Of a DNA stretch of 64,000 nt, positions 9,546-20,752 are shown piece after piece (position 1 is the stretch's first letter; every line of letters begins with the position of its first letter). The notes below the pieces were generated by a model. It was not told where the DNA came from, searched no databases, and saw only the letters and a program-made list of their open reading frames with translations. The DNA is from Bryobacterales bacterium (GTDB lineage: Bacteria; Acidobacteriota; Terriglobia; Bryobacterales; Bryobacteraceae), in assembly GCA_947446025.1 (NCBI GenBank), contig CANFEY010000010.1, forward strand, positions 1 to 64,000, given 5' to 3'. Made by a program: the position numbers and the translations under genes.

Positions 9546-10070
9546 CTACCTTACAGAGATGACAACACCAGCCTGAGCAGGGACTCCGCCGATCTCCAAT
9601 GTGAGCTCGGTCGAGGTCTGCCCGAACACAGTGGACGCAATCAGCGCGTTGACTTGGATGACTCCGGAGACGAATCCAGGGGCGGGTCCGGCGAAGACGA
9701 CCGGGCATCGTAGCCGCCGATGGTGACTTTGACGGGCAGCCGGAGCTGGCCGCCTCCTCGGACGGGGGTGACGCTGCCGGTGCTGCTGGAGGGTATGCTT
9801 TGGTTGCCGCCGGTGGCGAAGATCTGCACAATGGTTCCGCGCGCGGCCGGGTTCGAGGGGCTGTTGACGGTGTTGTCCTGGTTCAGCACGGCGGCTCGAC
9901 CGACGCCGGTGGACCCGAGGGTGAAGATGCCCGGCGGTGAACGTCAGACTTGGCGCCGACAGAATGAGGTGCGCGCGCGGTTTGGGCAGGACCGTCAGGG
10001 TGACTTCCAATTTCGCCGACTGGCTGCCTGCGGTCCCGGCTTCGCCCAGACCAAGTCACAACCAACACCA
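9546..10070 (-). pseudogene. frameshifted remnant of a TIGR03437-domain protein
   Basis: Three reading frames together encode the C-terminal part of a Solibacter-type secreted protein. Reading along the minus strand, KLEVTLTVLPKPRAHLIL (about 10010-9955) is followed in another frame by PGIFTLGSTGVGRAAVLNQD and SNPAARGTIVQIFATGGN (about 9930-9830), then VKVTIGGYDA. After a further shift near 9705 it continues as VVFAGPAPGFVSGVIQVNA and ends in GVVISVR. This order is exactly that of the TIGR03437 domain. The N-terminal part is missing, and an earlier stop near 10033 shows another shift. It is a decayed gene fragment, or less likely an assembly problem. Confidence 0.8.
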
Positions 10071-10080
10071 GCGCGGCAAG

Positions 10081-10812
10081 CTACTTGCTCACCAGGTGGC
10101 GCGCGTCGCGTTCGTTCTCGATGCAGACATATTCGTAGAGGTCGCCATTCGGGTCCAGCGTCAGCTCCTCAGTGGCGGTCCACGGCTTTTCGTATGCCAC
10201 GGGGTCGTCGATGGTGATGTCGATGAAGAGCTTTCCGTAGGTGGGGCGGCGGTAGCGCTCGGTCACCACCAGCGATTCCGAATGCGGGTGGCCGCGGTCA
10301 TCGAGCCAGGTCTTATCGTTGAAACCCGTGGTGCGCACCACGAACGCGTCGCCTTCCCAGCGGCCGGTGGAGTAGCCCATCCAGGTGGGGTCGGCGTCCT
10401 TGCGCAGGGTGCGGCCGTCCAGGAATATGGTGCGGTAGAGCATCTTGATTTCGTAGAGGATCACCATCATCGCGGGAGTTTGAATGATGCGGTTGGGAAA
10501 GCCTCCGGCGGCGATGATGCGCGGGGTGCCGGAGGGGAGGCAGACGTTCTCGGGGTCGCCCGCGCTGTTGGTGGCCACGCGCTGGTCGTAGAGTTTTTGC
10601 GCCCAGGGGGTCATCTTGACGGCGTCGGGCGGCAGATCGATCGCCAGACTGGTGTTGTATTTCACCATGGAGAGCCAGTAGCCCGAAAGGTCGGGCTTGC
10701 CGTCGGCGGTGCGCGGCGTGGGACCGTTCAGGTCGGGCTTGGCGGCGGGCTTTACCCACTGAGCGTGCAGCAAGGGGGTGGCGAGCAGAGCTAAGACGAT
10801 GCGGAATCCCAT
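10081..10812 (-). CDS. secreted protein of the DUF6152-associated family
   Basis: A 243-residue exported protein (signal peptide about residues 1-18, MGFRIVLALLATPLLHAQ). It contains DGKPDLSGYW near the N-terminus and, further on, STGRWEGDAFVVRTTGFND, then GHPHSESLVVTERYRRP and a final VTIDDPVAYEKPWT-type block. The same order is found in the protein at 11259-12062, so the two are paralogues that flank the DUF6152 gene. Such proteins are common in acidobacteria and some proteobacteria beside DUF6152; no activity is known. The ATG at 10812 precedes the signal peptide directly; a longer frame upstream is unlikely. Confidence 0.75.
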   Translation of the reverse strand: MGFRIVLALLATPLLHAQWVKPAAKPDLNGPTPRTADGKPDLSGYWLSMVKYNTSLAIDLPPDAVKMTPWAQKLYDQRVATNSAGDPENVCLPSGTPRIIAAGGFPNRIIQTPAMMVILYEIKMLYRTIFLDGRTLRKDADPTWMGYSTGRWEGDAFVVRTTGFNDKTWLDDRGHPHSESLVVTERYRRPTYGKLFIDITIDDPVAYEKPWTATEELTLDPNGDLYEYVCIENERDARHLVSK

Positions 10813-10887
10813 TCGCCGCCAGTATACTCCGAAAGCCGCTTGCGCGCGGGCTTCAATGATGATGAAGTATGTGGAGGAGCATTCCTC

Positions 10888-11256
10888 ATGAAACACAAGC
10901 TTTCTTTGCTGGCCCTTGCCTTGGCCAGTGCGGCGTCGCTGTGGGCGCACCATTCGCTCGCCGCCGAGTATGACACCAAGAAGCCGATCAAACTGACGGG
11001 CAAGATGACCAAGATCGACTGGCGCAATCCCCATGCTTGGATTTATGTGGATGCGAAGATGCCGAGCGGCGCTACTGAGAAGTGGCAGTGTGAGCTGGGA
11101 TCGCCTAACGCGATGACGCGCGCTGGATTCTTCAATGACTCCATTACCATTGGCGATGAAATCGTGCTCGACGGGTCGCTGGCGAAAGACGGGTCCAAGA
11201 CCTGCAGCACGCGCACTGTGACCGACAAAGACGGCAACGTGGTACTGAGACAGTAA
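10888..11256 (+). CDS. DUF6152 family secreted protein
   Basis: A 122-residue protein with a signal peptide ending after about residue 20 (SLWA-HHS). The mature part begins HHSLAAEYDTKKPI and continues KLTGKMTKIDWRNPHAWIYVD (about residues 32-52), the DUF6152 signature: a small OB-like beta domain whose target is unknown. A clear GGAGGA site lies 8-14 bases before the ATG. The next gene begins 2 bases after the stop, and a paralogue of that gene is divergent 75 bases upstream, so a shared promoter region at 10813-10887 is likely. Confidence 0.85.
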   Translation: MKHKLSLLALALASAASLWAHHSLAAEYDTKKPIKLTGKMTKIDWRNPHAWIYVDAKMPSGATEKWQCELGSPNAMTRAGFFNDSITIGDEIVLDGSLAKDGSKTCSTRTVTDKDGNVVLRQ

Positions 11257-11258
11257 CT

Positions 11259-12062
11259 ATGAAAAACCGAATCGTTTTCGCAGCCGCGGTGCTGCTCATC
11301 TCCGCCGCATTTCTCATCGCGCAGCCGCCTGCTGGAGCCGGCGCGGGCAAAGGTGGGGCTCCAAAGGGTGGAGCCGCAAAGGGCAAAGCGCCCGCTTACA
11401 CGCCTCCCGAAGGCCCTGCGCCCAAGCTTGCCAACGGGAAGCCGAGCATGAACGGTGTGTGGCAGCGGCCTTTTAACCAGAACGTGGAGCAGCCCTATGG
11501 TAAGCCTCTGCCCTACACGCCGCTGGGCAAGAAATCGTTCGACGAGTACGACGCGGAGAAGGGCGATTACACAGGCTCCTGCCTGCCGTTCGGACACAAC
11601 CGCTCGATCAATGGCCCGGACCCGGTGCAGTTCATCCAGACTGAGGATCAGTTCGCGTTCCTGTATGAGCAGAACACCTGGTTCAAGGTGCTGCCGACCG
11701 ACGGCCGTGCGCACAATACGCGCAAGGTGCCCACCTGGTACGGCGATTCAGTGGGCCGCTACGAAGGCGACACCCTGGTGATCGTGACGAAGAACTTCAA
11801 TGGCTTGACTAAACTGGACACCAACGGGCATCCGCACAGCGACAAAATGGTGCTGACGGAAAAGTTCACCCGCCGCGACTTGGGCCACATCGACTACGAG
11901 ATTACGGTGGACGATCCGGTGATGTACACCGAGCCATGGACCATCAAGAAGGTGTTCACCCTGCGCACGGACTGGCAGATCCAGGAGTATTCGTGCGAGG
12001 AGAACAACAAGGGCTTCTTCGAGGGGCGCGTGAAGGCTCCTGAGTATATGGGTAAGCAGTAG
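11259..12062 (+). CDS. secreted DUF6152-associated protein, paralogue of 10081-10812
   Basis: A 267-residue exported protein: signal peptide about residues 1-21, then a low-complexity Gly/Lys/Ala linker (about 25-45), then the conserved domain. Shared blocks with the divergent paralogue are NGKPSMNGVWQRP, GDSVGRYEGDTLVIVTKNFN, GHPHSDKMVLTEKFTRRD and YEITVDDPVMYTEPWT. The conserved HPHS and DDP motifs could be functional residues, but no enzyme activity is known. It follows DUF6152 by 2 bases and is followed by a good terminator hairpin, so the two-gene operon ends here. Confidence 0.75.
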   Translation: MKNRIVFAAAVLLISAAFLIAQPPAGAGAGKGGAPKGGAAKGKAPAYTPPEGPAPKLANGKPSMNGVWQRPFNQNVEQPYGKPLPYTPLGKKSFDEYDAEKGDYTGSCLPFGHNRSINGPDPVQFIQTEDQFAFLYEQNTWFKVLPTDGRAHNTRKVPTWYGDSVGRYEGDTLVIVTKNFNGLTKLDTNGHPHSDKMVLTEKFTRRDLGHIDYEITVDDPVMYTEPWTIKKVFTLRTDWQIQEYSCEENNKGFFEGRVKAPEYMGKQ

Positions 12063-12079
12063 TAAGGTAGTTCTTTCGG

Positions 12080-12116
12080 AAAGCACGGCGGCGCGGAACT
12101 CGCGTCCCGTGCTTTT
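12080..12116 (+). terminator. rho-independent terminator of the DUF6152 operon
   Basis: AAAGCACGG (12080-12088) pairs with CCGTGCTTT (12107-12115), with a GC-rich loop and a short T run at the end. It lies 18 bases after the stop at 12062 and before the YbjQ-family gene. Because the stem ends in A:T pairs, it could act in both directions. Confidence 0.8.
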
Positions 12117-12133
12117 CGTATTTAGAGGTAGAT

Positions 12134-12463
12134 ATGACCCATAACTTCGTTACCACCGCCTTTACGCTGGACGGCTACCGCACCACGCAAACGCTTGGCC
12201 TCGTCCGAGGCATTGTTGTGCGCTCGCGCTCTATCTTCGGGACCATTGGTGCCGGTTTGCAGACCATCGTCGGGGGCAACATCTCGCTGCTGACTGAGCT
12301 GTGTGAGAAGACTCGGCAGCAAGCTTACGACCAGATGGTGGACCAGGCCATGCAGATGGGGGCGGACGGCATCATCGGGATGCGGTATGACGCGACTGAG
12401 GTGATGTCGGGCGTGACGGAAGTGCTGTGTTACGGTACGGCGGTGAAGATTGAGAAGGAATAG
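12134..12463 (+). CDS. YbjQ/UPF0145 family protein
   Basis: A 109-residue protein of the YbjQ family (PF01906, formerly called a heavy-metal-binding domain). It shows the typical order: N-terminal strand, [20 protein letters not shown] (about residues 23-42), then a helix with [20 protein letters not shown] (about 61-80) followed by [12 protein letters not shown] and YGTAVKI. Homologues form pentameric rings; the function is not established. The length fits the family (about 105-110). It is 13 bases upstream of msrA and may be co-transcribed with it. Confidence 0.88.
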   Translation: MTHNFVTTAFTLDGYRTTQTLGLVRGIVVRSRSIFGTIGAGLQTIVGGNISLLTELCEKTRQQAYDQMVDQAMQMGADGIIGMRYDATEVMSGVTEVLCYGTAVKIEKE

Positions 12464-12476
12464 CTACAATTGAAGT

Positions 12477-12944
12477 ATGGAACTGAAGGCGACGTTCGGC
12501 GCGGGGTGCTTCTGGGGCGTGGAGGCGACGTTCCGGCGGCTGGCTGGGGTGCGGTCTACAGCGGTGGGCTACGCGGGCGGGCCGGTTGAGAACCCCACTT
12601 ACAAAGAAGTCTGCACGGACACGACCGGGCACGCGGAAGTGGTCGAGGTGACGTTTGACCCCGAGGTTATCAGCTACCGCGACCTGCTGGAAGTTTTCTG
12701 GAACAACCATAATCCGATGACGCTGAACTATCAGGGACCGGACTACGGCACGCAGTACCGCTCGGCGATTTTCTTTCATTCGCCGGAGCAGGAGACTGAA
12801 GCTCAGGCGTCGAAAGCGGCAGCGCAGGCTCGGTTTCCGCGGCCCATCGTAACGGAAATTACTCCAGCGCCCACGTTTTGGGCGGCTGAGGAGTACCATC
12901 AGCAGTACCTCGAAAAGCGCGGTCTGGCGAGCTGCCACACTTGA
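12477..12944 (+). CDS. msrA: peptide methionine-(S)-S-oxide reductase
   Basis: A 155-residue MsrA, which reduces methionine-S-sulfoxide in proteins and free form. The catalytic cysteine is C11 in [12 protein letters not shown]. The conserved GYAGG, Y-x-x-V-x-x-x-x-T-G-H-A-E and YRSAIFF segments are all present, and a resolving cysteine candidate lies near the C-terminus (LASCHT). It is cytoplasmic, with no signal peptide. The last base of its stop codon is shared with the ATG of the following SDR gene (TGATG region), implying coupled translation. MsrB is not in the window. Confidence 0.95.
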   Translation: MELKATFGAGCFWGVEATFRRLAGVRSTAVGYAGGPVENPTYKEVCTDTTGHAEVVEVTFDPEVISYRDLLEVFWNNHNPMTLNYQGPDYGTQYRSAIFFHSPEQETEAQASKAAAQARFPRPIVTEITPAPTFWAAEEYHQQYLEKRGLASCHT

Positions 12945-14371
12945 TGGATCTGATCGAGCAATTGCGCTCCACCGCGGACCTGCTGGAACGTATCGCCGCG
13001 GACCATACTCTGCTGGACCGACTGCCTTCGGAAGACCGCGCGCGGCTGCATCTTGCGATTGCGCAGGCTTACCATCCCGATCCGGTAATCCGCCGCCGGC
13101 GCTTGAAGGAAGCCGAACGCCAGCGTAGTGCGGAGCAAACGCAGAAGGCCGACTCGGTGCTGCACGAAACCGGCATCCGTCAGCTGCGCCGCAAGCCGGT
13201 GTTCACCACTCCGAACATTTTTCCGCCGGAGGCATTTGAGCAACAAGAGGCCGAAGAACACATCGAGCCGCAGCACTGTTACGTCTGCAAACAGAAGTAC
13301 ACGGCGGTGCATCACTTCTACGACCAGATGTGTCCGGAGTGCGCGGAGTTCAACTTCGCCAAGCGCACGGAGCTCGCGGACCTGAGCGGGCGCGTGGCGC
13401 TGCTCACGGGCGGGCGCGTGAAAATCGGTTACCAGGCTGGACTGAAGCTGCTCCGCTGTGGCGCGCACTTGATCGTGACCACACGCTTCCCACGCGACTC
13501 TGCGCAGCGCTACGCCCGCGAGCCGGACTTCGCCGACTGGGGGCATAGGCTGGAAATTTACGGGCTTGATCTGCGCCACACGCCGAGCGTCGAAGCGTTC
13601 TGCCAGCAGTTGCTGTCCACGCAATCGCGCCTGGACTTCATCATCAGCAACGCGTGTCAAACGGTCCGCCGCCCGCCGGAGTTTTACAAGCACATGATGG
13701 AGGGAGAGACGGAAGCGCAGCGCAACATGCCGGAGCATGTTCGGAAACTGGTCGAATTGCCGGGGCTCAGCCGGCCGGCGGAGTTATCGCAGGTTCCCTT
13801 GCTGGCCGAGGATGTGCTGGATCAGAAGCACCTGTTCCCGCAGGGCCGCCTGGACCAGGACCTGCAGCAAGTCGACCTGCGCGACCGCAATTCCTGGCGC
13901 CTGTTGCTGCACGAGGTGTCGGCGATTGAGCTGCTGGAAGTGCACCTCATCAACGCGGTGGCTCCGTTCATTTTGAACGCGCGCCTGCGGTCGCTGATGA
14001 ACCGGTCCCCGGATCGCGACAAGCACATCGTCAACGTCTCTGCCGTCGAAGGCCAGTTCTACCGCCGCTTCAAGACGACACGGCATCCGCACACCAACAT
14101 GGCCAAAGCCGCGTTGAACATGATGACGCGCACCGCCGCCGCCGACTATCACGGTGACGGCATCCACATGAACGCCGTCGATACCGGCTGGGTGACCGAC
14201 GAAGATCCCGTGGAGATCGCCGCGCGCAAAACCGCTGAGCAGCGCTTTCACCCCCCGCTCGATATAGTGGACGGGGCTGCCCGCATCGTGGACCCCATCA
14301 TCACCGGCATCAACACCGGCGAGCACATCTGGGGGCAGTTTTTGAAGGACTACAAGTCCACCGACTGGTAA
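12944..14371 (+). CDS. zinc-knuckle SDR oxidoreductase with altered catalytic tyrosine
   Basis: A 475-residue protein: a helical N-terminal region (about 1-100), a CYVC...CPEC zinc knuckle (about 110-135), and a Rossmann SDR domain from about residue 146 (SGRVALLTGGRVKIGYQAGL). A long insertion (about 245-325) sits inside the fold after the ISNA motif, where classical SDRs have NNAG. In the active-site region the serine lies in VNVSAVEGQ, but the place of the usual Tyr in Y-x-x-x-K is threonine (TNMAK). NAD(P) binding is likely; oxidoreductase activity is uncertain. Large-SDR homologues of this type occur in many bacteria and eukaryotes. It is coupled to msrA upstream and precedes guaB by 27 bases. 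Confidence 0.8.
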   Translation: MDLIEQLRSTADLLERIAADHTLLDRLPSEDRARLHLAIAQAYHPDPVIRRRRLKEAERQRSAEQTQKADSVLHETGIRQLRRKPVFTTPNIFPPEAFEQQEAEEHIEPQHCYVCKQKYTAVHHFYDQMCPECAEFNFAKRTELADLSGRVALLTGGRVKIGYQAGLKLLRCGAHLIVTTRFPRDSAQRYAREPDFADWGHRLEIYGLDLRHTPSVEAFCQQLLSTQSRLDFIISNACQTVRRPPEFYKHMMEGETEAQRNMPEHVRKLVELPGLSRPAELSQVPLLAEDVLDQKHLFPQGRLDQDLQQVDLRDRNSWRLLLHEVSAIELLEVHLINAVAPFILNARLRSLMNRSPDRDKHIVNVSAVEGQFYRRFKTTRHPHTNMAKAALNMMTRTAAADYHGDGIHMNAVDTGWVTDEDPVEIAARKTAEQRFHPPLDIVDGAARIVDPIITGINTGEHIWGQFLKDYKSTDW

Positions 14372-16763
<2,392 letters not shown>

Positions 16764-16774
16764 CCGCAGTCCCT

Positions 16775-17472
16775 TCAATTTACCGAGGGACGCTCCAACC
16801 GATCAATGATGAAGGTCTCCAAAACGTCCCGCGCCGGTTCCAATCGCAATCCCAGTTGTTCACGGAGCGAGGTAAAAATGCTGGCCCCGTCGGCTTTCAG
16901 AACGAAATCGTACCGGCCTGTCAGTCCAGTTTTGTCGAACACCGGGCGATCGACGCCCAGCCCCGCAATGACGGCGGAGACGGGGACTCCCGTATACACC
17001 CACCCTTCGCTACGTTCGCGATTGCGCTTCCGGGGACGCCGCTTTCAGCTTCGCGCCGTTTTCATCGACCACCAAATTGTAAATCGGGAAATCTTGAGTC
17101 CCGGAGTGCATGTTCATTCCGAAGCGTTCGACGAGCAAGGAGCGCACCATTTTCCGAAAGATCCTGTTGGGGCGGACGAGCATCTCCAGGTGCCTTCGCA
17201 ACGATGTCGAATCGCTCGTTTTGAACCCACTCGCCAGCTTCTTTCGGCCAGACGATCCGGTAAGCAGGCACCCCGAGGCCCAGTTCGATCAGGGTTTGAA
17301 GCGAAAATCCCCGATAGGTGACGAAGGGCCCTTCTGTCCGGCTTGAAAATCCTCGATTCGTCATTTCCGTAGGTTTGACGGATGCTGCTTCGAAAGCCTT
17401 GGTGGCCGGGGCTTGCCCGAAGAGGGGCAAGGCGAGGACAGCAAGTAGCGCAACTGGTCTCATGCGCCTCAA
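16775..17472 (-). pseudogene. decayed TIGR03435/DUF3738 secreted protein
   Basis: A Solibacter-type TIGR03435 gene in three frames. The first part (17472 to about 17185) encodes a signal peptide (LLAVLALPLFGQ) and FEAASVKPTEM, the usual start of the family, up to FDIVAKAPGDARP. A shift near 17180 moves the sequence to another frame with RKMVRSLLVERFGM and FPIYNLVVDENGAKL, ending at a stop at 17010. The last part, VDRPVFDKTGLTGRYDFVL (about 16940-16890) to IDRLERPSVN, is in a further frame. The usual segment between the last two parts is short, suggesting a small deletion as well. Function lost unless the shifts are assembly errors. Confidence 0.85.
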
Positions 17473-17495
17473 GATACCCTATTTCAGGGCCGAGG

Positions 17496-18836
17496 TCAGG
17501 CAACAACCTTTGCGGTGAGATCGCCCTTGGCTACGCGCACACGCACCATGGAATCGACGGGCGCATCCGTGGGTGACTTCACGATCTTCCCCTTATGTTC
17601 CACGATCGCGTAGCCGCGCGCGAGAATGGTGAGTGGGCTGAGTTGTTCCAACTTTGTGGCGAGAGGCGACAATGCGGCTTTCGCGTCGCGCAGATATAGC
17701 TGCTCCAGTTGGCGCAACGTCTGATCCAGCACGCCGGCCTTCCGCCGAGCCTCGGCGAACCGCAGCCGGACATCCCGTCGCGCGAGCCGCGCCGCTGCGG
17801 CGTCCAACCCACGAGTGCGCTGCGCCAACGCGGCGCGGATGGCATCGCGCAGCCGGTAATCCAGCTCGTCGATTCGCTGCGTGTGGCGGCCGATCATGTT
17901 GCGCAGACGCGGTTCGTCCACGGCGACTTCACGCAATTGCCGGGACGCCAGCAAAAGTGTGAGGCGCGCGATCTGTCGCAGTTTCTGTTCCGCGGCGCGG
18001 ACTCCGTCCACCAAACTCTGGCGAGTGGCGATTACAAGCTCCGCTGCGGCGGAGGGCGTCGCAGCCCGCACGTCGGCCACGAAATCCGCGATGGTAAAGT
18101 CGGTCTCATGCCCCACGGCGGAGATCACAGGCACCTCGCTCGCGGCAATCACGCGGGCCACGATCTCCTCGTTGAACGCCCACAGATCTTCGAGCGAACC
18201 GCCTCCGCGCGCGACGATGATCACTTCCGCCCAGTCCGAGGTGGCAAAGTAGCCGATGCCTTCCGCGATCTGTTCCGCCGCGCCTTCGCCTTGCACCTGC
18301 GCGGGGAAGATGCGGATGTGCCGGCCGGGGCAGCGGCGCTCCAGCACGTTGAGGATGTCGCGGATGACGGCTCCCGTGGGCGACGTCACGATGCCGATGC
18401 GCTCCGGTAGGGCGGGCAGCGGCTTCTTGCGCGCGGCGTCGAACAAACCCTCCATCGCGAGCCGCTGCTTCAACTGCTCGAATGCGGCCTGCAATGCGCC
18501 GAGGCCTTGGGGTTCCAGTGAATCGACGATGAGCTGGAGCTCTCCGCGCGCGTCGTAGAGATCCACCCGTCCGCGCACGATCACCGCCGCGCCGTCCTGC
18601 GGCTTGAAGCGCAGATAGCGCGCCGTCATTTTGTAACACACGCAGCGCAACTGCGACTGCGAATCTTTCAACGTGAAGTAGTAGTGTCCGCTGGTGGCCA
18701 GCTTCATGCCGGAGATTTCGCCCGCGACGAAGATATCCGTAAACTCACCCGCCAGCATCGCGCGCATCTCCGCGGTCAGTTCGCTGACGGTGTAGCTGCG
18801 GCGCTGCCGGCCCAGGCTGAAAGAAGTTTGCTCCAA
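17496..18836 (-). CDS. xseA: exodeoxyribonuclease VII large subunit
   Basis: A 446-residue XseA. The N-terminal OB domain (about 12-110) contains VAGEISGMKLATSGHYYF; the catalytic region carries RIGIVTSPTGAVIRDIL (about 145-161), the RGGGSLEDLWAFN motif and VISAVGHETDFTIADFVAD; a long coiled-coil region follows. The enzyme degrades single-stranded DNA with the small subunit XseB, whose gene is not in the window. The start is TTG, two codons after an in-frame stop and 9 bases after the transglutaminase gene, so the xseA transcript probably includes that gene. Confidence 0.95.
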   Translation of the reverse strand: MEQTSFSLGRQRRSYTVSELTAEMRAMLAGEFTDIFVAGEISGMKLATSGHYYFTLKDSQSQLRCVCYKMTARYLRFKPQDGAAVIVRGRVDLYDARGELQLIVDSLEPQGLGALQAAFEQLKQRLAMEGLFDAARKKPLPALPERIGIVTSPTGAVIRDILNVLERRCPGRHIRIFPAQVQGEGAAEQIAEGIGYFATSDWAEVIIVARGGGSLEDLWAFNEEIVARVIAASEVPVISAVGHETDFTIADFVADVRAATPSAAAELVIATRQSLVDGVRAAEQKLRQIARLTLLLASRQLREVAVDEPRLRNMIGRHTQRIDELDYRLRDAIRAALAQRTRGLDAAAARLARRDVRLRFAEARRKAGVLDQTLRQLEQLYLRDAKAALSPLATKLEQLSPLTILARGYAIVEHKGKIVKSPTDAPVDSMVRVRVAKGDLTAKVVA

Positions 18837-18844
18837 GTGTCAGT

Positions 18845-19831
18845 CTACTGCTGTTGCTGCTGTTGGTGGAGGAAGGGGTCAAGATCGAAGGCGGGGTCGG
18901 GCCGGATCGCGCCTTCCTGCTTCATCCATTCCTCAATCAAAGGAAAGTTGAACTCGTTCTCAGGGCGCGTGATAGTGTCGGTGGGCTTCACGATCACGTG
19001 GACATGCAACTCCCCGCGTCCATCGCCTTTGTAGACCCCCTTGGTCGGCGGCACGTCGGCGTAATCGCGTCCGATGGCGCACCGCACGTGGCGATCCGCC
19101 ACCAGCCGATCATTGGTCGGATCAAAGCCGACCCAGCCGAGCCCTGGCAGCAGAGCCTCCACCCACGCGTGCGAAGCGTAGCCCGCCGCGGCCCGCTCTT
19201 CGGTGAACTCGCGCGGGGCCACGTAGCCAGAAACATAGCGGCACGGGATCTTCAGCAACTGCGTCAGCGCGATCATGATATGCGCGAAATCCTGGCACAC
19301 GCCGCGCTTGGATTCGAGCGTCTCATCAATGGATGAATCCACGCGCGTGGATTTCGGAACGTATTCCAAGGTCTGGAAAATTTCCCGGTTCATGCGCCGA
19401 AGTACTGTCATGGGATCGTCTTGCCGGGTGATCTTGAGCGCCACGGCAAGTTCTGCCAGTAACGCCGTAGGATGCGCGAAGTCGCTGGGCAACAGCATTT
19501 CATGATGCTCGCCCTCGGAAATCATGCTGTCTACCTCAGACCATGCGGACACTGGCATGGCCTCCGGCCAGTCGCGGAATGGCTGCACTTCCACCAGCGC
19601 GGTGCTCACAATCGACAACGTCTCCACCGATCCCGGCTGGCTGAAGTGGTGTATCGTGTTGCCCAGATGGTCCTTGTATTGCAACACACGCGCGCGCGGC
19701 GAGACCTGTAGATCAAAGGACAGCAGATGTTGCGTCCACTCGGTGCGAGGCTGCAGGCGGACCTCCATGATAGTTTCGCGCACCGGCTCGTTATAGCGGA
19801 ACTTGGTTTGATGGCGGATGGAGTGGTACAT
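18845..19831 (-). CDS. transglutaminase-like protease-fold protein of the ATP-grasp/alpha-E cluster
   Basis: A 328-residue protein with the N-terminal beta domain typical of bacterial transglutaminase-like proteins (about 1-100; HQTKFRYNEPVRETIMEVRL) and a papain-like core. The catalytic triad is visible as Cys in SKRGVCQDFAHIM, His in ASHAWVEALLPGLGW and Asp in VGFDPTND. The C-terminus ends in a run of six glutamines. In many bacteria this gene neighbours alpha-E and circularly permuted ATP-grasp genes, as here; these are proposed to make or cleave peptide bonds, with no proven substrate. The gene looks intact although both upstream partners are disrupted. Confidence 0.9.
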   Translation of the reverse strand: MYHSIRHQTKFRYNEPVRETIMEVRLQPRTEWTQHLLSFDLQVSPRARVLQYKDHLGNTIHHFSQPGSVETLSIVSTALVEVQPFRDWPEAMPVSAWSEVDSMISEGEHHEMLLPSDFAHPTALLAELAVALKITRQDDPMTVLRRMNREIFQTLEYVPKSTRVDSSIDETLESKRGVCQDFAHIMIALTQLLKIPCRYVSGYVAPREFTEERAAAGYASHAWVEALLPGLGWVGFDPTNDRLVADRHVRCAIGRDYADVPPTKGVYKGDGRGELHVHVIVKPTDTITRPENEFNFPLIEEWMKQEGAIRPDPAFDLDPFLHQQQQQQ

Positions 19832-19834
19832 GGC

Positions 19835-20751
19835 TTAGTCGTTCAGCGCCGTATCGACGGGGTAATCAATGTAGCCTTCGACGAGCGCGGTATGGATGGC
19901 GGCGCCCTGGCGCTTGACCTCGTCCAAATGTGTGCGAATGCCGTCCGCCATCATCTCCTCAATCTGGATGTAGCTTAGCGAAGCGCGCAGCCGGCCAGCC
20001 AGCCGCGTGGCCCGCGAGCCTCGCGCATCCGACGCGGGCATGTTCGCCATGGCGCCGTTGAGTCGGTCCACGGAGAAACGGATGGAATGCGGGAAGGTGG
20101 AATCCAGCAGCAAAAACTCTGCGGCTTTCTCTGGACGGATGTCCACCGTGTGCGCACCCAGGTAGGCCTCGAAGGCCGTACAACTGCGCAACAGGCCAAT
20201 CCATTCGAGGTGCGTGTCTGTTGCCGGAAGTGCGTGTCAAGCAGCGTGGCAGTGTTGATGGCCCGCTCCAGGTATTGGCCGACTTCCACGAAATGCCAGC
20301 CCTCGCTGTGACTCATAGTGGAATCGTTGATGCCGCGGAACAAGTGGACGCCCTGCTCCACGTAGTTTAGGAACTCAATGGGCTGAGCCATCAAAGTGTC
20401 TTCGCTCGCAAAGCGGCGCACTTCGTGAAACATGCGGTTCAGCTGCTCCCACATCTGGGAGCTGACTTCGTTGCGCGCGTGGCGGCAATTTTCGCGGGCG
20501 GCGGAAATGCAGGCTACGATGGATGCCCGGCAGCGCGGATCGTACAGCAGTGTGTCGGTTAGATTGTCGCCGTCGGCAGCAGGGATAGGATCGCCCAGGC
20601 ACGCCAGGATGCGCTTCCAGCGCTCATCGGCGGCGTGTGAATGCTGGTCCAGCATCATCTCGGTTTGCACGGCCACCAGACGTGCCGTGTGTTCGGCACG
20701 CTCCAGATACCGGGCCATCCAATACAGTGAGTCGGCTACGCGCGATAACAT
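19835..20751 (-). pseudogene. alpha-E domain protein gene with a frameshift
   Basis: Two frames together give one alpha-E (COG2307) protein of about 305 residues. The first begins MLSRVADSLYWMARYLERAE, the characteristic N-terminus, and runs to LLDTHFRQQ. The second continues LRSCTAFEAYLGAHTVD and LLLDSTFPHSIRFSVDRLN to a stop at 19835. A one-base deletion near 20217 explains the join: restoring one base gives THLEWIGLLRSC, the normal sequence at this point. If real, the shift replaces the C-terminal third with unrelated sequence. It lies 3 bases from the transglutaminase gene and 1 base from the ATP-grasp gene. Confidence 0.85.
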
Positions 20752-20752
20752 G

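Noticed and set aside
16764-16793. Inverted repeat GTCCCT/AGGGAC between the methyltransferase and the TIGR03435 pseudogene as a terminator
   Set aside because: Stem of six pairs with a long loop and no T run; too weak to call.
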